Part shown: piece after piece, positions 42,467 to 50,658 of the stretch
Numbering within the stretch: the stretch's first letter is position 1
Layout: each line of letters begins with the position of its first letter
DNA from: Firmicutes bacterium ADurb.Bin248
GTDB taxonomy: Bacteria; Bacillota; Clostridia; Christensenellales; CAG-138
Assembly: GCA_002069725.1 (NCBI GenBank)
Contig: MWBW01000015.1
Span: 1 to 52,119, forward strand
Direction: 5' to 3'
DNA length: 52,119 bases
Notes under the pieces: generated by a model
What the model saw: the letters and a program-made list of their open reading frames with translations, nothing else
Told to the model about the DNA's origin: nothing
Database searches by the model: none
Position numbers and translations under genes: made by a program

Positions 42467-43639
42467 ATGATTAGCGCTATGAAACGCGTCGCGATACTCG
42501 GCTCGACAGGCTCCATAGGCACGCAGGCGCTCGAGGTGATCCGCGCCTCGGGCGGAACCCTGCGCGCCGCCGCGCTGTGCGCCAAATCGCGCGCGGAGCT
42601 GCTGTTGGAACAGGCCGCGGAATTTTTGCCCGAACTCGTCTGCGTCGAGGACGAGGCCGCCGCGCGCTTCCTCGAGGGGAAGCTGCCCCGGGAAACGGCG
42701 CTCCACTGCGGCGCGGACGCGGGCAGCGTCGCGGCCGCATACGGGAATGCGGATTCGGTCGTCCACGGCATCGGCGGCTTCGCGGGCACCGCGCCGCTTG
42801 TCGCCGCGCTCAGGGCAGGCAAACGCGTCTGCCTCGCGAACAAGGAGAGCGTCGTGTGCGCCATGCCGCTTGTGGAGCGCGCGATGCTTGAGGGCGGCGG
42901 GGAGCTGCTGCCCGTGGACAGCGAGCAGTCCGCGCTGTTCCAATGCCTTGCCGCGGGCCGGCGGGAGGATGTAAAGCGGCTCATACTCACCGCCTCGGGC
43001 GGGCCGTTCCGGACGTATGAGCGCGAGCGTCTCTCGCGCGTCACGCCGGAGGAGGCGCTTCGCCACCCAACCTGGCGCATGGGCGTCAAGATCACGCTCG
43101 ATTCGGCGACATTGTTCAACAAAGGGCTTGAAATCATCGAAGCCGCGCATCTTTTCGGCTTCGGCGCGGATATGATAGATGTGGTGATCCATCCGCAGTC
43201 CGTCGTGCACTCGATGGTGGAGTTCCGCGACAGCTCCGTGCTCGCGCAGCTCTCAAGCCCGGATATGCGCCTCGCGATCCGCTACGCGCTCACCTGGCCC
43301 GAGCGGACGGAGAGCCGCTTCGGCGCGCTGGATTTGACCAAACTCGCGGGGCTTACCTTCGAAAAGCCGGACGGCGCGCGTTTCCCGGCGCTCGGGCTCG
43401 CGTACGCGGCGCTTCGCGCGGGCGGGCTCGCGCCATGCGTTTACAGCGCGGCGAACGAGGCGGCGGGGGCGCTGTTCCTCGAGAGGCGCGTCGGCTTTAC
43501 GGATATCCCCGCGCTCGTGGAGGACGCGCTCGAGCATACGCCCGCGGGGCGGGCGGATTCGTTTGAGGCGGTGTTGGAGGCGGACCGGCGCGCCCGCGCG
43601 CGCGTCGCCGCAAAGGCGGATATCATCCGCCCGCGTTAA
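42467..43639 (+). CDS. dxr: 1-deoxy-D-xylulose-5-phosphate reductoisomerase
   Basis: 390 residues. NADPH-binding start MKRVAILGSTGSIGTQALEV, LANKESVVCAM, PVDSEQSALFQCL, TASGGPFR, HPTWRMGVKITLDSATL and VVIHPQSVVHSMVEF. Second enzyme of the non-mevalonate pathway. Start ATG 42467 (GAGGGTG just before) or ATG 42479; the first is kept. It lies 6 bases after cdsA. Confidence 0.97.
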   Translation: MISAMKRVAILGSTGSIGTQALEVIRASGGTLRAAALCAKSRAELLLEQAAEFLPELVCVEDEAAARFLEGKLPRETALHCGADAGSVAAAYGNADSVVHGIGGFAGTAPLVAALRAGKRVCLANKESVVCAMPLVERAMLEGGGELLPVDSEQSALFQCLAAGRREDVKRLILTASGGPFRTYERERLSRVTPEEALRHPTWRMGVKITLDSATLFNKGLEIIEAAHLFGFGADMIDVVIHPQSVVHSMVEFRDSSVLAQLSSPDMRLAIRYALTWPERTESRFGALDLTKLAGLTFEKPDGARFPALGLAYAALRAGGLAPCVYSAANEAAGALFLERRVGFTDIPALVEDALEHTPAGRADSFEAVLEADRRARARVAAKADIIRPR

Positions 43640-43721
43640 CCGGAAAACGTTGGAGGGGTGGACGGCATCCGCCCGCGATGAGCCGGCGCGCGCCGGTCGT
43701 AAAAAGAAGCGAGGTAGCGGG

Positions 43722-44774
43722 ATGAGCGTTGTGCTCTACTTCATCATCGGGCTCGTCATACTCTGCGTGTTCGTGACGCTGCACGAACTGGGGCATTACA
43801 TCGCGGGAAGGGCGCTGGGCTTCGGCATCGTCGAGTTCGCGGTGGGCATGGGGCCGGCCATCATCAAAAAGACGAAAAACGGCATACTCTACACGTTGCG
43901 CGCGCTGCCCGTGGGCGGCATGTGCCGCTTCTACGGGGAGGATGAGGAAACCGGGGACGGCCGGGCCTTCGGCGCGCAGAAGCCCTGGAAGCGGGCGATC
44001 GTGCTTGCCTCGGGCGCCCTGATGAACCTGATCACCGCCGTCGTGCTCGCCGTGATCGCGCTCATGGCCATCGGCGTGACGGTCGATTACATTCCGGCCG
44101 TAGACAGTTTCACGTTCGAAAATTCGCCCGCGCAGCTCGCGGGGTTGGAGCCGGGGGACGTGTTCCTCGCCGTGGACGGGCAAAAGCTTACGCCGAGGGA
44201 TCAGTTCAACTCGCTTCTTTCGCTGCTCTCAAACGCCAAAAGCGAAGCCTGCACCGTCACCGTGGAGCGCGGCGGGGAGACGATGGATTTCACCGTGCGC
44301 GATTTCTACAGCGAGGCGGAGGGCCGCAACATCATCGGCATTATGATCAGCGGCATGCCGGTCTATGAAAAGATGGGCTTGGGCGAGGCGTTGGGCAGCT
44401 CCTTCCGCTATATCTGGGAGACGATCAAGGCGCTCTACGGGTTCATAGGCATGCTCTTTCGCGGCGAGATCAAGCAGGGGGACGTCATGGGCCCCGTGGG
44501 CATCGCGTTTCTGATCGCGGACGCGGCCAAGCAGAACGTCGCGCAGCTTCTCTACATCGCGGTGCTCATCAGCGCGAACCTCGGCGTGTTCAACCTTATG
44601 CCCCTGCCCGCGCTCGACGGGGGGAGGCTCGTGTTCGTCGGCCTCGAGGCCGTCCGGCGCAAGCCCATGCCGCCCGAGAAGGAGGGCCTCGTGCATCTCG
44701 TGGGCATCGTGCTGCTGCTCGGGCTCATCGCATATCTTACCGTTACGGATATCATCACGCGCATCGGAGGCTGA
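43722..44774 (+). CDS. rseP: site-2 protease family zinc metalloprotease (RseP/RasP)
   Basis: 350 residues. Zinc site HELGH in the first helix (about residues 20-24), YGEDEETGDGRAFGAQKPWKR loop (noted as GAQKPWKR), a PDZ domain (about 115-200, SPAQLAGLEPGDVFLAVDG), and the second zinc ligand region NLMPLPALDGGRL. It cuts membrane-bound regulators within the bilayer. ATG at 43722 is preceded by GAGGTAGCGGG; a longer reading starts inside dxr and is not used. Between dxr and this gene is an 82-base GC-rich spacer with a hairpin (GCCGGCGCG/CGCGCCGG). Confidence 0.95.
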   Translation: MSVVLYFIIGLVILCVFVTLHELGHYIAGRALGFGIVEFAVGMGPAIIKKTKNGILYTLRALPVGGMCRFYGEDEETGDGRAFGAQKPWKRAIVLASGALMNLITAVVLAVIALMAIGVTVDYIPAVDSFTFENSPAQLAGLEPGDVFLAVDGQKLTPRDQFNSLLSLLSNAKSEACTVTVERGGETMDFTVRDFYSEAEGRNIIGIMISGMPVYEKMGLGEALGSSFRYIWETIKALYGFIGMLFRGEIKQGDVMGPVGIAFLIADAAKQNVAQLLYIAVLISANLGVFNLMPLPALDGGRLVFVGLEAVRRKPMPPEKEGLVHLVGIVLLLGLIAYLTVTDIITRIGG

Positions 44775-44777
44775 TAT

Positions 44778-45848
44778 ATGGCTCGCTTATCGCGCGCCGT
44801 ATCCGCGGGGGGCGTCGCCATAGGCGGCGGCGCGCGGGTCAGCGTGCAATCCATGACCAACACCCGCACGGCGGATGTCGAAACCACGGCCGCGCAGATC
44901 GCCTCCCTCGAGGAGGCGGGCTGCGAGATTGTGCGTCTCGCGGTGCTCGACGAGGCGGATGCGCGCGCGATCCGCTCGCTCAAGGCGCGCGCGCGGGTCC
45001 CTCTCGTCGCGGACATCCACTTCGATTACAGGCTTGCCCTGCTGAGTCTCGAAAGCGGCGTGGACAAGCTTCGCATCAATCCGGGCAACATCGGAGCCGA
45101 GGCGCGCGTGCGGCGCGTCGCGGATGCGGCCAGGGAGCGGAACGTTCCCATCCGCATCGGCGTCAACTCCGGTTCGCTCGAAAAGGAGCTTTTGGCCCGA
45201 TACGGCGCGCCGACGCCCGAGGCGCTCGTCGAGAGCGCGCTCGCGCACGCGCAGCTGCTCGAAAAAGCGGGCTACGCGGACGGCATCGTGCTCTCGGCAA
45301 AATCCTCCTCGGTGTGCGGTACGGTCGAAGCGTACCGTCTGCTCGCATCGCGCTGCGACTACCCGCTGCATCTGGGCGTCACGGAAGCGGGCGGGGGAGA
45401 AACGGCTGTGATCAAGTCCGCCGCGGGCATCGGCGCGCTGCTGCTCGAGGGCATCGGCGACACGATCCGCGTGTCCCTGACGGGCGATCCCGTGCGTGAG
45501 GCGGAAGCCGGCGTCGCGCTGCTGCGCGCGCTGGGCCTTCGCCGCGAGGGCGTGGAGGTCATAAGCTGCCCGGGCTGCGGCCGCTGCCATGAAATCGCCG
45601 CGCAGGAGGCGCTCGCGGAGCGCGTAAGGCGTGAGTTCGCGCATGCGAAGCGCCCGCTCAAGGTCGCGGTCATGGGCTGCGTCGTCAACGGGCCCGGCGA
45701 GGCGCGCGAGGCGGATGTCGGCATCGCCTTTGGCAAGGGCAACGCCGTGCTCTTTGAGAACGGCGAACAGGGCGCGTCCGGCGCGCTCCCGGGCATCGCG
45801 GAGGAACTTATCGCGCGCGTGCGCGCGAAGTTGGGCGAAGATGATTGA
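44778..45848 (+). CDS. ispG: 4-hydroxy-3-methylbut-2-en-1-yl diphosphate synthase
   Basis: 356 residues. RVSVQSMTNTRTADV, VPLVADIHFDYRLAL, KLRINPGNIG, and the 4Fe-4S ligands in CPGCGRCHEI and GCVVNGPGEA near the C-terminal end. Penultimate step of the non-mevalonate pathway. It starts 3 bases after rseP. Its TGA stop lies inside a heptad repeat (ATTGACAACTGAC). Confidence 0.97.
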   Translation: MARLSRAVSAGGVAIGGGARVSVQSMTNTRTADVETTAAQIASLEEAGCEIVRLAVLDEADARAIRSLKARARVPLVADIHFDYRLALLSLESGVDKLRINPGNIGAEARVRRVADAARERNVPIRIGVNSGSLEKELLARYGAPTPEALVESALAHAQLLEKAGYADGIVLSAKSSSVCGTVEAYRLLASRCDYPLHLGVTEAGGGETAVIKSAAGIGALLLEGIGDTIRVSLTGDPVREAEAGVALLRALGLRREGVEVISCPGCGRCHEIAAQEALAERVRREFAHAKRPLKVAVMGCVVNGPGEAREADVGIAFGKGNAVLFENGEQGASGALPGIAEELIARVRAKLGEDD

Positions 45849-45858
45849 CAACTGACGG
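45844..45858 (+). repeat. heptad array, copy 3 (two degenerate units)
   Basis: GATTGACAACTGAC covers the ispG stop codon and the bases after it, in gene orientation, followed at 45870 by AACGCCGCCGCGGTCGGG, a variant of the GC-rich block beside copies 1 and 5. Confidence 0.5.
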
Positions 45859-45910
45859 CCGACGGCCAAGAACGCCGCCGCGGTCGGGATATTACCGCGC
45901 ACTTATAAAA

Positions 45911-45987
45911 CAAGGGGGAAGGTTCTGCTTACGCAATGGAACGGCATCGGCCGAATCGTTACCGGATGAACAGAACCGTCCCCCTTG
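45911..45987. repeat. long inverted repeat between ispG and polC
   Basis: CAAGGGGGA-A-GGTTCTG (45911-45927) is complementary to CAGAACC-G-TCCCCCTTG (45971-45987), one mismatch in 17. The inner 43 bases can fold further (AACGGC... GCCG ...CGTT). The tip AGAACCGTCCCC recurs at 50567-50578. It looks like a REP or MITE-type element; it may also end the ispG transcript. Confidence 0.6.
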
Positions 45988-46018
45988 CTCTATGACGCGG
46001 GACGAAGGAAGGTAGCCA

Positions 46019-49000
46019 ATGGATCGATCGGACCCCTACGGCCTTGCCGCGTACGGCGCAAGGCTTGAAAACGCGAGGCTTCATAAACGGCAAAAGACAC
46101 TTGAGGCGCATCTGGTCGGGGAGCGATTGCTCGACGCGCGCGAAGCGCAGACGATCGCCGCCGCGATGTCGCAGGCCGTGCCCGGCTGCGCGGTGCAGCT
46201 TCGCGCCGCGCTCGAGGACGGCGAGCCGCCCATGGCCGACGAGCGTGCCTTTTTCGCCATGCTTTCGAGGAGCTGGACCCACCTCTCCCCGCTCATGGGC
46301 GTGTGTCTCAAAAACGCCGCGTGGGCGTGCGAGGGGAACGCGCTCGAGGTGCGCATCCCTGAAAAGCTCTACCATGCCGCGCGCACCTGCAACGGCGCGG
46401 ACAGGCTCAAGGACTTTCTCAAAGAGACGTACGAACTGAAACTCGACATCCGCATCGTCCCCGACGCGAGCATGGAGCCTCCGCAGCCCGGCGCGGCGGA
46501 GGAGGCTGCCGCGAGCGCGGCCGCGGCGCCGAACGCCCCGAAGGAAGCGCCCAGGAAGAAGAAAACGAGATCCGGCGCGCGCGTATCGCAAAAGGACATC
46601 GTGCTGGGCGAACCCGGCGCATCGAAGCCCGTCGCGATGGCGCTGGTCAACGAGGAGAGCGGCACGGTGAGCGTGCGCGGCGAGATCATCTCCATAGACG
46701 CGCGCACGCGAAAAAACGGCGGCTACATACTTATGGCTTACGTGACGGACAGGACAAACACGCTGCCCCTCAAGGCGTTCCTCCCGGCCGAAAAGAAGCA
46801 TGTCATCGAGCGGCTCGAGGAGATCCGGGACGCGGGGGACTGGATCGTCGTCCACGGCAGGTACGACAGGGACCAGTTCTCCGGCATGTACTGCGTGTTC
46901 GCGGACTATATCTACCGCACCGAGGCCGAACGCAGGCGCGACACGGCCGAAAGCAAGCGCGTGGAGCTGCACCTGCACACCAAGATGAGCGCCATGGACG
47001 GCTTTATCGACGCGCAGAAGGCCGTGGAAACCGCCGCCCGCTGGGGACACAGGGCCATTGCAATCACCGACCACGGCGTCGTGCAGGCGTTCCCCGCGGC
47101 CGTGAGCGCGGCTGAGAAGCTCGCCAAGAAGGGCAAGGACATCAAGGTGCTGCTCGGCGTGGAGGGCTATCTGCTACCGGACTGCGCGCTCATACCCATG
47201 GACGGAAGCTTTTGCGCCATAGACGCCGTGAGCGCGCCGGACGTGCGCGCGGACAACATTTTCGCGCTCAGCGCCGTGAAGCGGGAAGCGGGCGGCATTG
47301 AGGCGCGCTTCTTCACGCTCGTCAACGCGGGCGCTGTAATCCCCGAGGAGCTTGCCGGGCGCTACGGCATTTCGCAGCGGGCGCTCGAAAACGCGCCCAC
47401 CGCGACCGAGGCGCTCAAGGCGCTCGCGGACTTCGTAGGCGCGTCGCGCGTCGTGGCGCACGACACGCAGGCCATGCTCAGGCTGCGCCGTAAGGCGGAC
47501 GCGCTCAACATCGGCTTCCCGCGCGAGTGCGTGGCGGCGGATATGCTCGCGCACGAGCTTTGCCGCGAAAAGCCCGTGCTCGCGCCCGAAACGCCCGGAG
47601 AATGCTTCGAAGCCCTCGGCGTACCCGCGCCCGGCAACGATCCCGCGGCGCTCGCGGACGCGCTCATGGCGCTCTTTCTCGCGTGCGTCGCACGCATGAA
47701 GACGCGGGGCATATCAAGGCTGCCGCTGTTCGACTGCGTGCCCGCGGAGAAGGTGCGCGGCAAGCGAAGCACGTTCCACATCATACTCATCGCCAGGAAT
47801 CCCGCCGGGCTCAAGCATCTCTATAAGCTCGTGAGCTACGCGCATCTCGAGCACCTCAAGGGCGTGCCGCAGATCCCGCGAAGCCTGCTTTTGTTCCACA
47901 GGGAGGGCCTCGTCGCCGGCTCCGCGTGCGAGGCGGGGGAGGTGTTCCGCGCCGTGCTCGACGACGAGCCGCAGGATAAACTCGAAGCCATAGCGCGCGA
48001 GTACGATTACCTCGAGGTGCAGCCCGTGGGCAACAACGAGTTCCTCGTGCGCGGCGAGCAGGTCAAGGACAAGGAGGGCCTTCGCGACCTCAACCGGAAA
48101 ATCGTCGCGCTTGGGCAGGCGCTCGGCATACCCGTCGTCGCCACGGGGGACGCGCACTTCATGGATCCCGAGGACGCGGTCTTTCGCGCCATCGTCATGA
48201 GCGCGCGCGAATTCAAGGATGCCGAGCAGCAGGCGCCGCTCTACTTCCACACGACCGACGACATGCTCGGGGAGTTCTCGTATCTGGGCGCGGAAAAAGC
48301 CTTGGAGATCGTCGTGGACAATCCCAACAGGATCGCCGACGCCTGCGAGAGGATGATGCCCTTCCTCTCCGAAAAGAGCACCTACGCGCCGGAATTCCCG
48401 GGCGCGAGCGCGGAGCTCAAGCGCATCGCGGAGAAGCGCGCGCACGAGATCTACGGGGACGTGCTGCCCCCTGTGGTGGAAGCGCGGCTGAAAAAAGAGC
48501 TGAGCTCCATCATAGGCAACGGCTACGCCTCGCTCTACCTTGCGGCGGAGCGGCTCGTCAAGAAGTCCAACGCGGACGGCTATCTCGTGGGCTCGCGCGG
48601 TTCGGTCGGCTCGTCGTTCGTGGCGACGATGGCGGGCATCACCGAGGTGAACCCGCTCCAGCCGCACTACGTCTGCCCGTCGTGCCGCCACAGCGATTTC
48701 GACGTGGATCTCGCCAAATATACCTGCGGCATCGACATGCCGGACGCGTTCTGCCCCGCGTGCGGCGTGAAATACGAGAAGCTCGGCTACACGATCCCCT
48801 TCGAGGCGTTCCTCGGATTCAAGGGGGATAAGACGCCCGACATCGATTTGAACTTCTCGGGCGAATACCAGCCCGTCGCGCACAAATACGTCGAGGAGAT
48901 GTTCGGCGAGGGCTACGCCTTCCGCGCGGGCACGATCTCCGGCCTCAAGGACAAGACCGTTTACGGCTACATCAAGGGCTACTGCGAGGAGCGCGAAACC

Positions 49001-50263
49001 GCCTTCTCGCGCGCGGAAACCGAGCGGCTCGTACACGGCTGCGAGGGCGTCAGGCGCACCACGGGCCAGCATCCCGGCGGCATCATCATCGTGCCGGAGG
49101 GGTATGAGATATTCGACTTCACGCCCATCCAGTATCCCGCGGACAAGAGTGACAAGAATACCATCACCACGCATTTCGACTTCCACGCCATGGACGACCG
49201 GCTCGTCAAGCTCGATATACTCGGGCACGACGATCCCACGGCCATGCGCATGTTCCATGAGATCACGGGCGTCGATCCCAAGGATATCCCGCAGGACGAT
49301 CCGGCGACCATGCGCATCTTCTCCTCGCTCGAGCCGCTCAAGATCACGCTCGACGCGCTCGAGTGCGACGTGGGCAGCATAGGCATACCGGAGTTCGGCA
49401 CGCCGTTCGTGCGGAAGCTCCTTATGGATACGCGGCCGACCACGATGGACGAGCTGGTCCGCATCTCCGGCCTTTCGCACGGCACGGACGTGTGGCTTGG
49501 CAACGCGCAGGAGATGGTGCTCGGCGGCATCGCGACGCTCTCGCAGGTGATCTGCACGCGCGAGGACATCATGAACTCGCTCATGGCCATGGGCGGGGAG
49601 GCGTCCATCTCCTTCAAGACCATGGAGAGCGTAAGGAAAGGGCGCGGCCTCACGGAAGAGATGGAAAAGAACCTCGCACAGCTTCACGCGCCGGAGTGGT
49701 TTGTGACGTCGCTTCGAAAGATCAAATACCTGTTCCCGCGCGCGCACGCGGCGGCGTACGTGATGATGAGCTTCCGGACGGCTTGGTTCAAGGTGCATCA
49801 TCCGCTCGCGTTCTACGCGGTGTATCTTTCCGCGCGGGCGGACGCCTTCGACGTGGAAGCGGCCGCAGGCGGGGGGGAGCGGGTGCTCAGGCACATACTG
49901 AGCATCAAGGAAAAAGGCAACCGCGCGGAGCAGAAGGAGCAGGATCTGCTCGTCATACTCGAGGTCGTATATGAAATGAACCGGCGCGGCATAGAGCTGT
50001 TGCCCATAGACCTCTACAGGTCCGACGCGACGCGCTTTCTCATCGAGGGCAACGCGCTTCGCCCGCCGTTCAGCGCCATCGCAGGCGTGGGCACCGGCGC
50101 GGCCGAGGGCATCGGCGCGGCGCGCGCGGAAGGCCCCTTCGCCTCGGTGGAGGATTTCCGCGTCCGCACCAAGGCCAACAGCGCCGTGGTCGACAAGCTG
50201 CGCGCGCTCAAATGCTTCGAGGGCATGCCCGAGGCGAACCAGATTACGCTGTTTGGGTTTTAA
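46019..50263 (+). CDS. polC: DNA polymerase III alpha subunit, PolC type, with degenerate exonuclease domain
   Basis: 1414 residues. Order: N-terminal domain (1-150), Ala/Lys linker, OB domain (about 215-305), PHP part 1 with RVELHLHTKMSAMD and ITDHGVVQ (about 312-380), exonuclease domain (395-575), PHP part 2 with VVATGDAHF, then the C-family polymerase with GSRGSVGSSFVA, zinc cysteines CPSC and CPAC, catalytic PDIDLNFSGEYQ and THFDFHAMDD, and a terminal clamp-binding QITLF. Unusual: the exonuclease keeps Asp402 but has Val404 where DxE needs Glu, Met486 where AHNAxFD needs Asp, and NDPAALAD where HHRAIYD is expected. Ribosome site GAAGGAAGG. Main replicative polymerase. Confidence 0.96.
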   Translation: MDRSDPYGLAAYGARLENARLHKRQKTLEAHLVGERLLDAREAQTIAAAMSQAVPGCAVQLRAALEDGEPPMADERAFFAMLSRSWTHLSPLMGVCLKNAAWACEGNALEVRIPEKLYHAARTCNGADRLKDFLKETYELKLDIRIVPDASMEPPQPGAAEEAAASAAAAPNAPKEAPRKKKTRSGARVSQKDIVLGEPGASKPVAMALVNEESGTVSVRGEIISIDARTRKNGGYILMAYVTDRTNTLPLKAFLPAEKKHVIERLEEIRDAGDWIVVHGRYDRDQFSGMYCVFADYIYRTEAERRRDTAESKRVELHLHTKMSAMDGFIDAQKAVETAARWGHRAIAITDHGVVQAFPAAVSAAEKLAKKGKDIKVLLGVEGYLLPDCALIPMDGSFCAIDAVSAPDVRADNIFALSAVKREAGGIEARFFTLVNAGAVIPEELAGRYGISQRALENAPTATEALKALADFVGASRVVAHDTQAMLRLRRKADALNIGFPRECVAADMLAHELCREKPVLAPETPGECFEALGVPAPGNDPAALADALMALFLACVARMKTRGISRLPLFDCVPAEKVRGKRSTFHIILIARNPAGLKHLYKLVSYAHLEHLKGVPQIPRSLLLFHREGLVAGSACEAGEVFRAVLDDEPQDKLEAIAREYDYLEVQPVGNNEFLVRGEQVKDKEGLRDLNRKIVALGQALGIPVVATGDAHFMDPEDAVFRAIVMSAREFKDAEQQAPLYFHTTDDMLGEFSYLGAEKALEIVVDNPNRIADACERMMPFLSEKSTYAPEFPGASAELKRIAEKRAHEIYGDVLPPVVEARLKKELSSIIGNGYASLYLAAERLVKKSNADGYLVGSRGSVGSSFVATMAGITEVNPLQPHYVCPSCRHSDFDVDLAKYTCGIDMPDAFCPACGVKYEKLGYTIPFEAFLGFKGDKTPDIDLNFSGEYQPVAHKYVEEMFGEGYAFRAGTISGLKDKTVYGYIKGYCEERETAFSRAETERLVHGCEGVRRTTGQHPGGIIIVPEGYEIFDFTPIQYPADKSDKNTITTHFDFHAMDDRLVKLDILGHDDPTAMRMFHEITGVDPKDIPQDDPATMRIFSSLEPLKITLDALECDVGSIGIPEFGTPFVRKLLMDTRPTTMDELVRISGLSHGTDVWLGNAQEMVLGGIATLSQVICTREDIMNSLMAMGGEASISFKTMESVRKGRGLTEEMEKNLAQLHAPEWFVTSLRKIKYLFPRAHAAAYVMMSFRTAWFKVHHPLAFYAVYLSARADAFDVEAAAGGGERVLRHILSIKEKGNRAEQKEQDLLVILEVVYEMNRRGIELLPIDLYRSDATRFLIEGNALRPPFSAIAGVGTGAAEGIGAARAEGPFASVEDFRVRTKANSAVVDKLRALKCFEGMPEANQITLFGF

Positions 50264-50264
50264 T

Positions 50265-50306
50265 CAATCGACAATTGACAATTGACAATTGACAATTGAC
50301 AATCGA
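50265..50306 (+). repeat. heptad array, copy 4 (six perfect-phase units)
   Basis: Six 7-base units: CAATCGA, four CAATTGA, CAATCGA. It begins one base after the polC stop codon, in gene orientation. It contains TGA in all three frames and three full TTGACA hexamers. Confidence 0.95.
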
Positions 50307-50317
50307 GTAAATAATAT
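50289..50317 (+). promoter_or_regulatory. promoter-like sequence made by the heptad array
   Basis: TTGACA at 50289-50294 inside the array, 17-base spacer, TAATAT at 50312-50317. No gene follows it in this strand before mtnA's 3' end, so any transcript would be non-coding or antisense to mtnA. Confidence 0.35.
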
Positions 50318-50624
50318 TCGAATTTCGTTTTAACGGGGCGCGAGGCTGTTCTCGTCGATTTTCAATTGACCATCTTCCATAGAACCGCAGCGAATGTCCT
50401 TGCGGCTGTTAGCCTCCGGCACCGAAAAACGCCCCTGCCGAGGAACGGCGCAAGCGCGGATATTATCCGCCCGCACCGCTTAGAGGATGGGTTTTGCACG
50501 TATGAGGGTAATGACGGTATGGAAAAGGCCGTTGGCGCGCCGGAACAGCACCGCCGGAAGAAGGGTAGAACCGTCCCCGACGCTTAAAAGAAACACAAAT
50601 TCCCCCGCCCGCAGGCGGCGTTGC

Positions 50625-50658
50625 CGATTGTCAATTGTCAATTGTCCATTGTCAATTG
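50625..50658 (-). repeat. heptad array, copy 5, overlapping the mtnA 3' end
   Basis: About five units on the minus strand (CAATTGA, CAATGGA, CAATTGA, CAATTGA, CAATCGG), followed by AACGCCGCCTGCGGGCGGG (to about 50604). The mtnA stop is inside the array. Confidence 0.9.

Larger units (their letters stand above)
50264..50637. other. 374-base repeat-rich gap between polC and mtnA
   Basis: Holds a heptad array, a possible promoter, a lone CAATTGA near 50364, GCGGATATTATCCGCCC (50456-50472), AGAACCGTCCCC (50567-50578), and the GC-rich block of the mtnA-side array. An open frame at 50366-50587 has no ribosome site or family and is not accepted. Confidence 0.5.

Noticed and set aside
45911..45987. 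Long hairpin as a riboswitch for polC
   Set aside because: No known aptamer blocks, and the arms recur elsewhere as a repeat tip.
47714..49894. 726-codon minus-strand frame opposite polC
   Set aside because: His/Arg/Val-rich composition typical of antisense frames in GC-rich DNA; polC motifs are on the plus strand.
50265..50306. Heptad array as a CRISPR array or iteron origin
   Set aside because: Units of 7 bases without spacers and five separate sites at gene ends; no cas or replication-initiator gene nearby.
50366..50587. 73-codon plus-strand frame between polC and mtnA
   Set aside because: No ribosome site, made of repeat fragments, no family resemblance.
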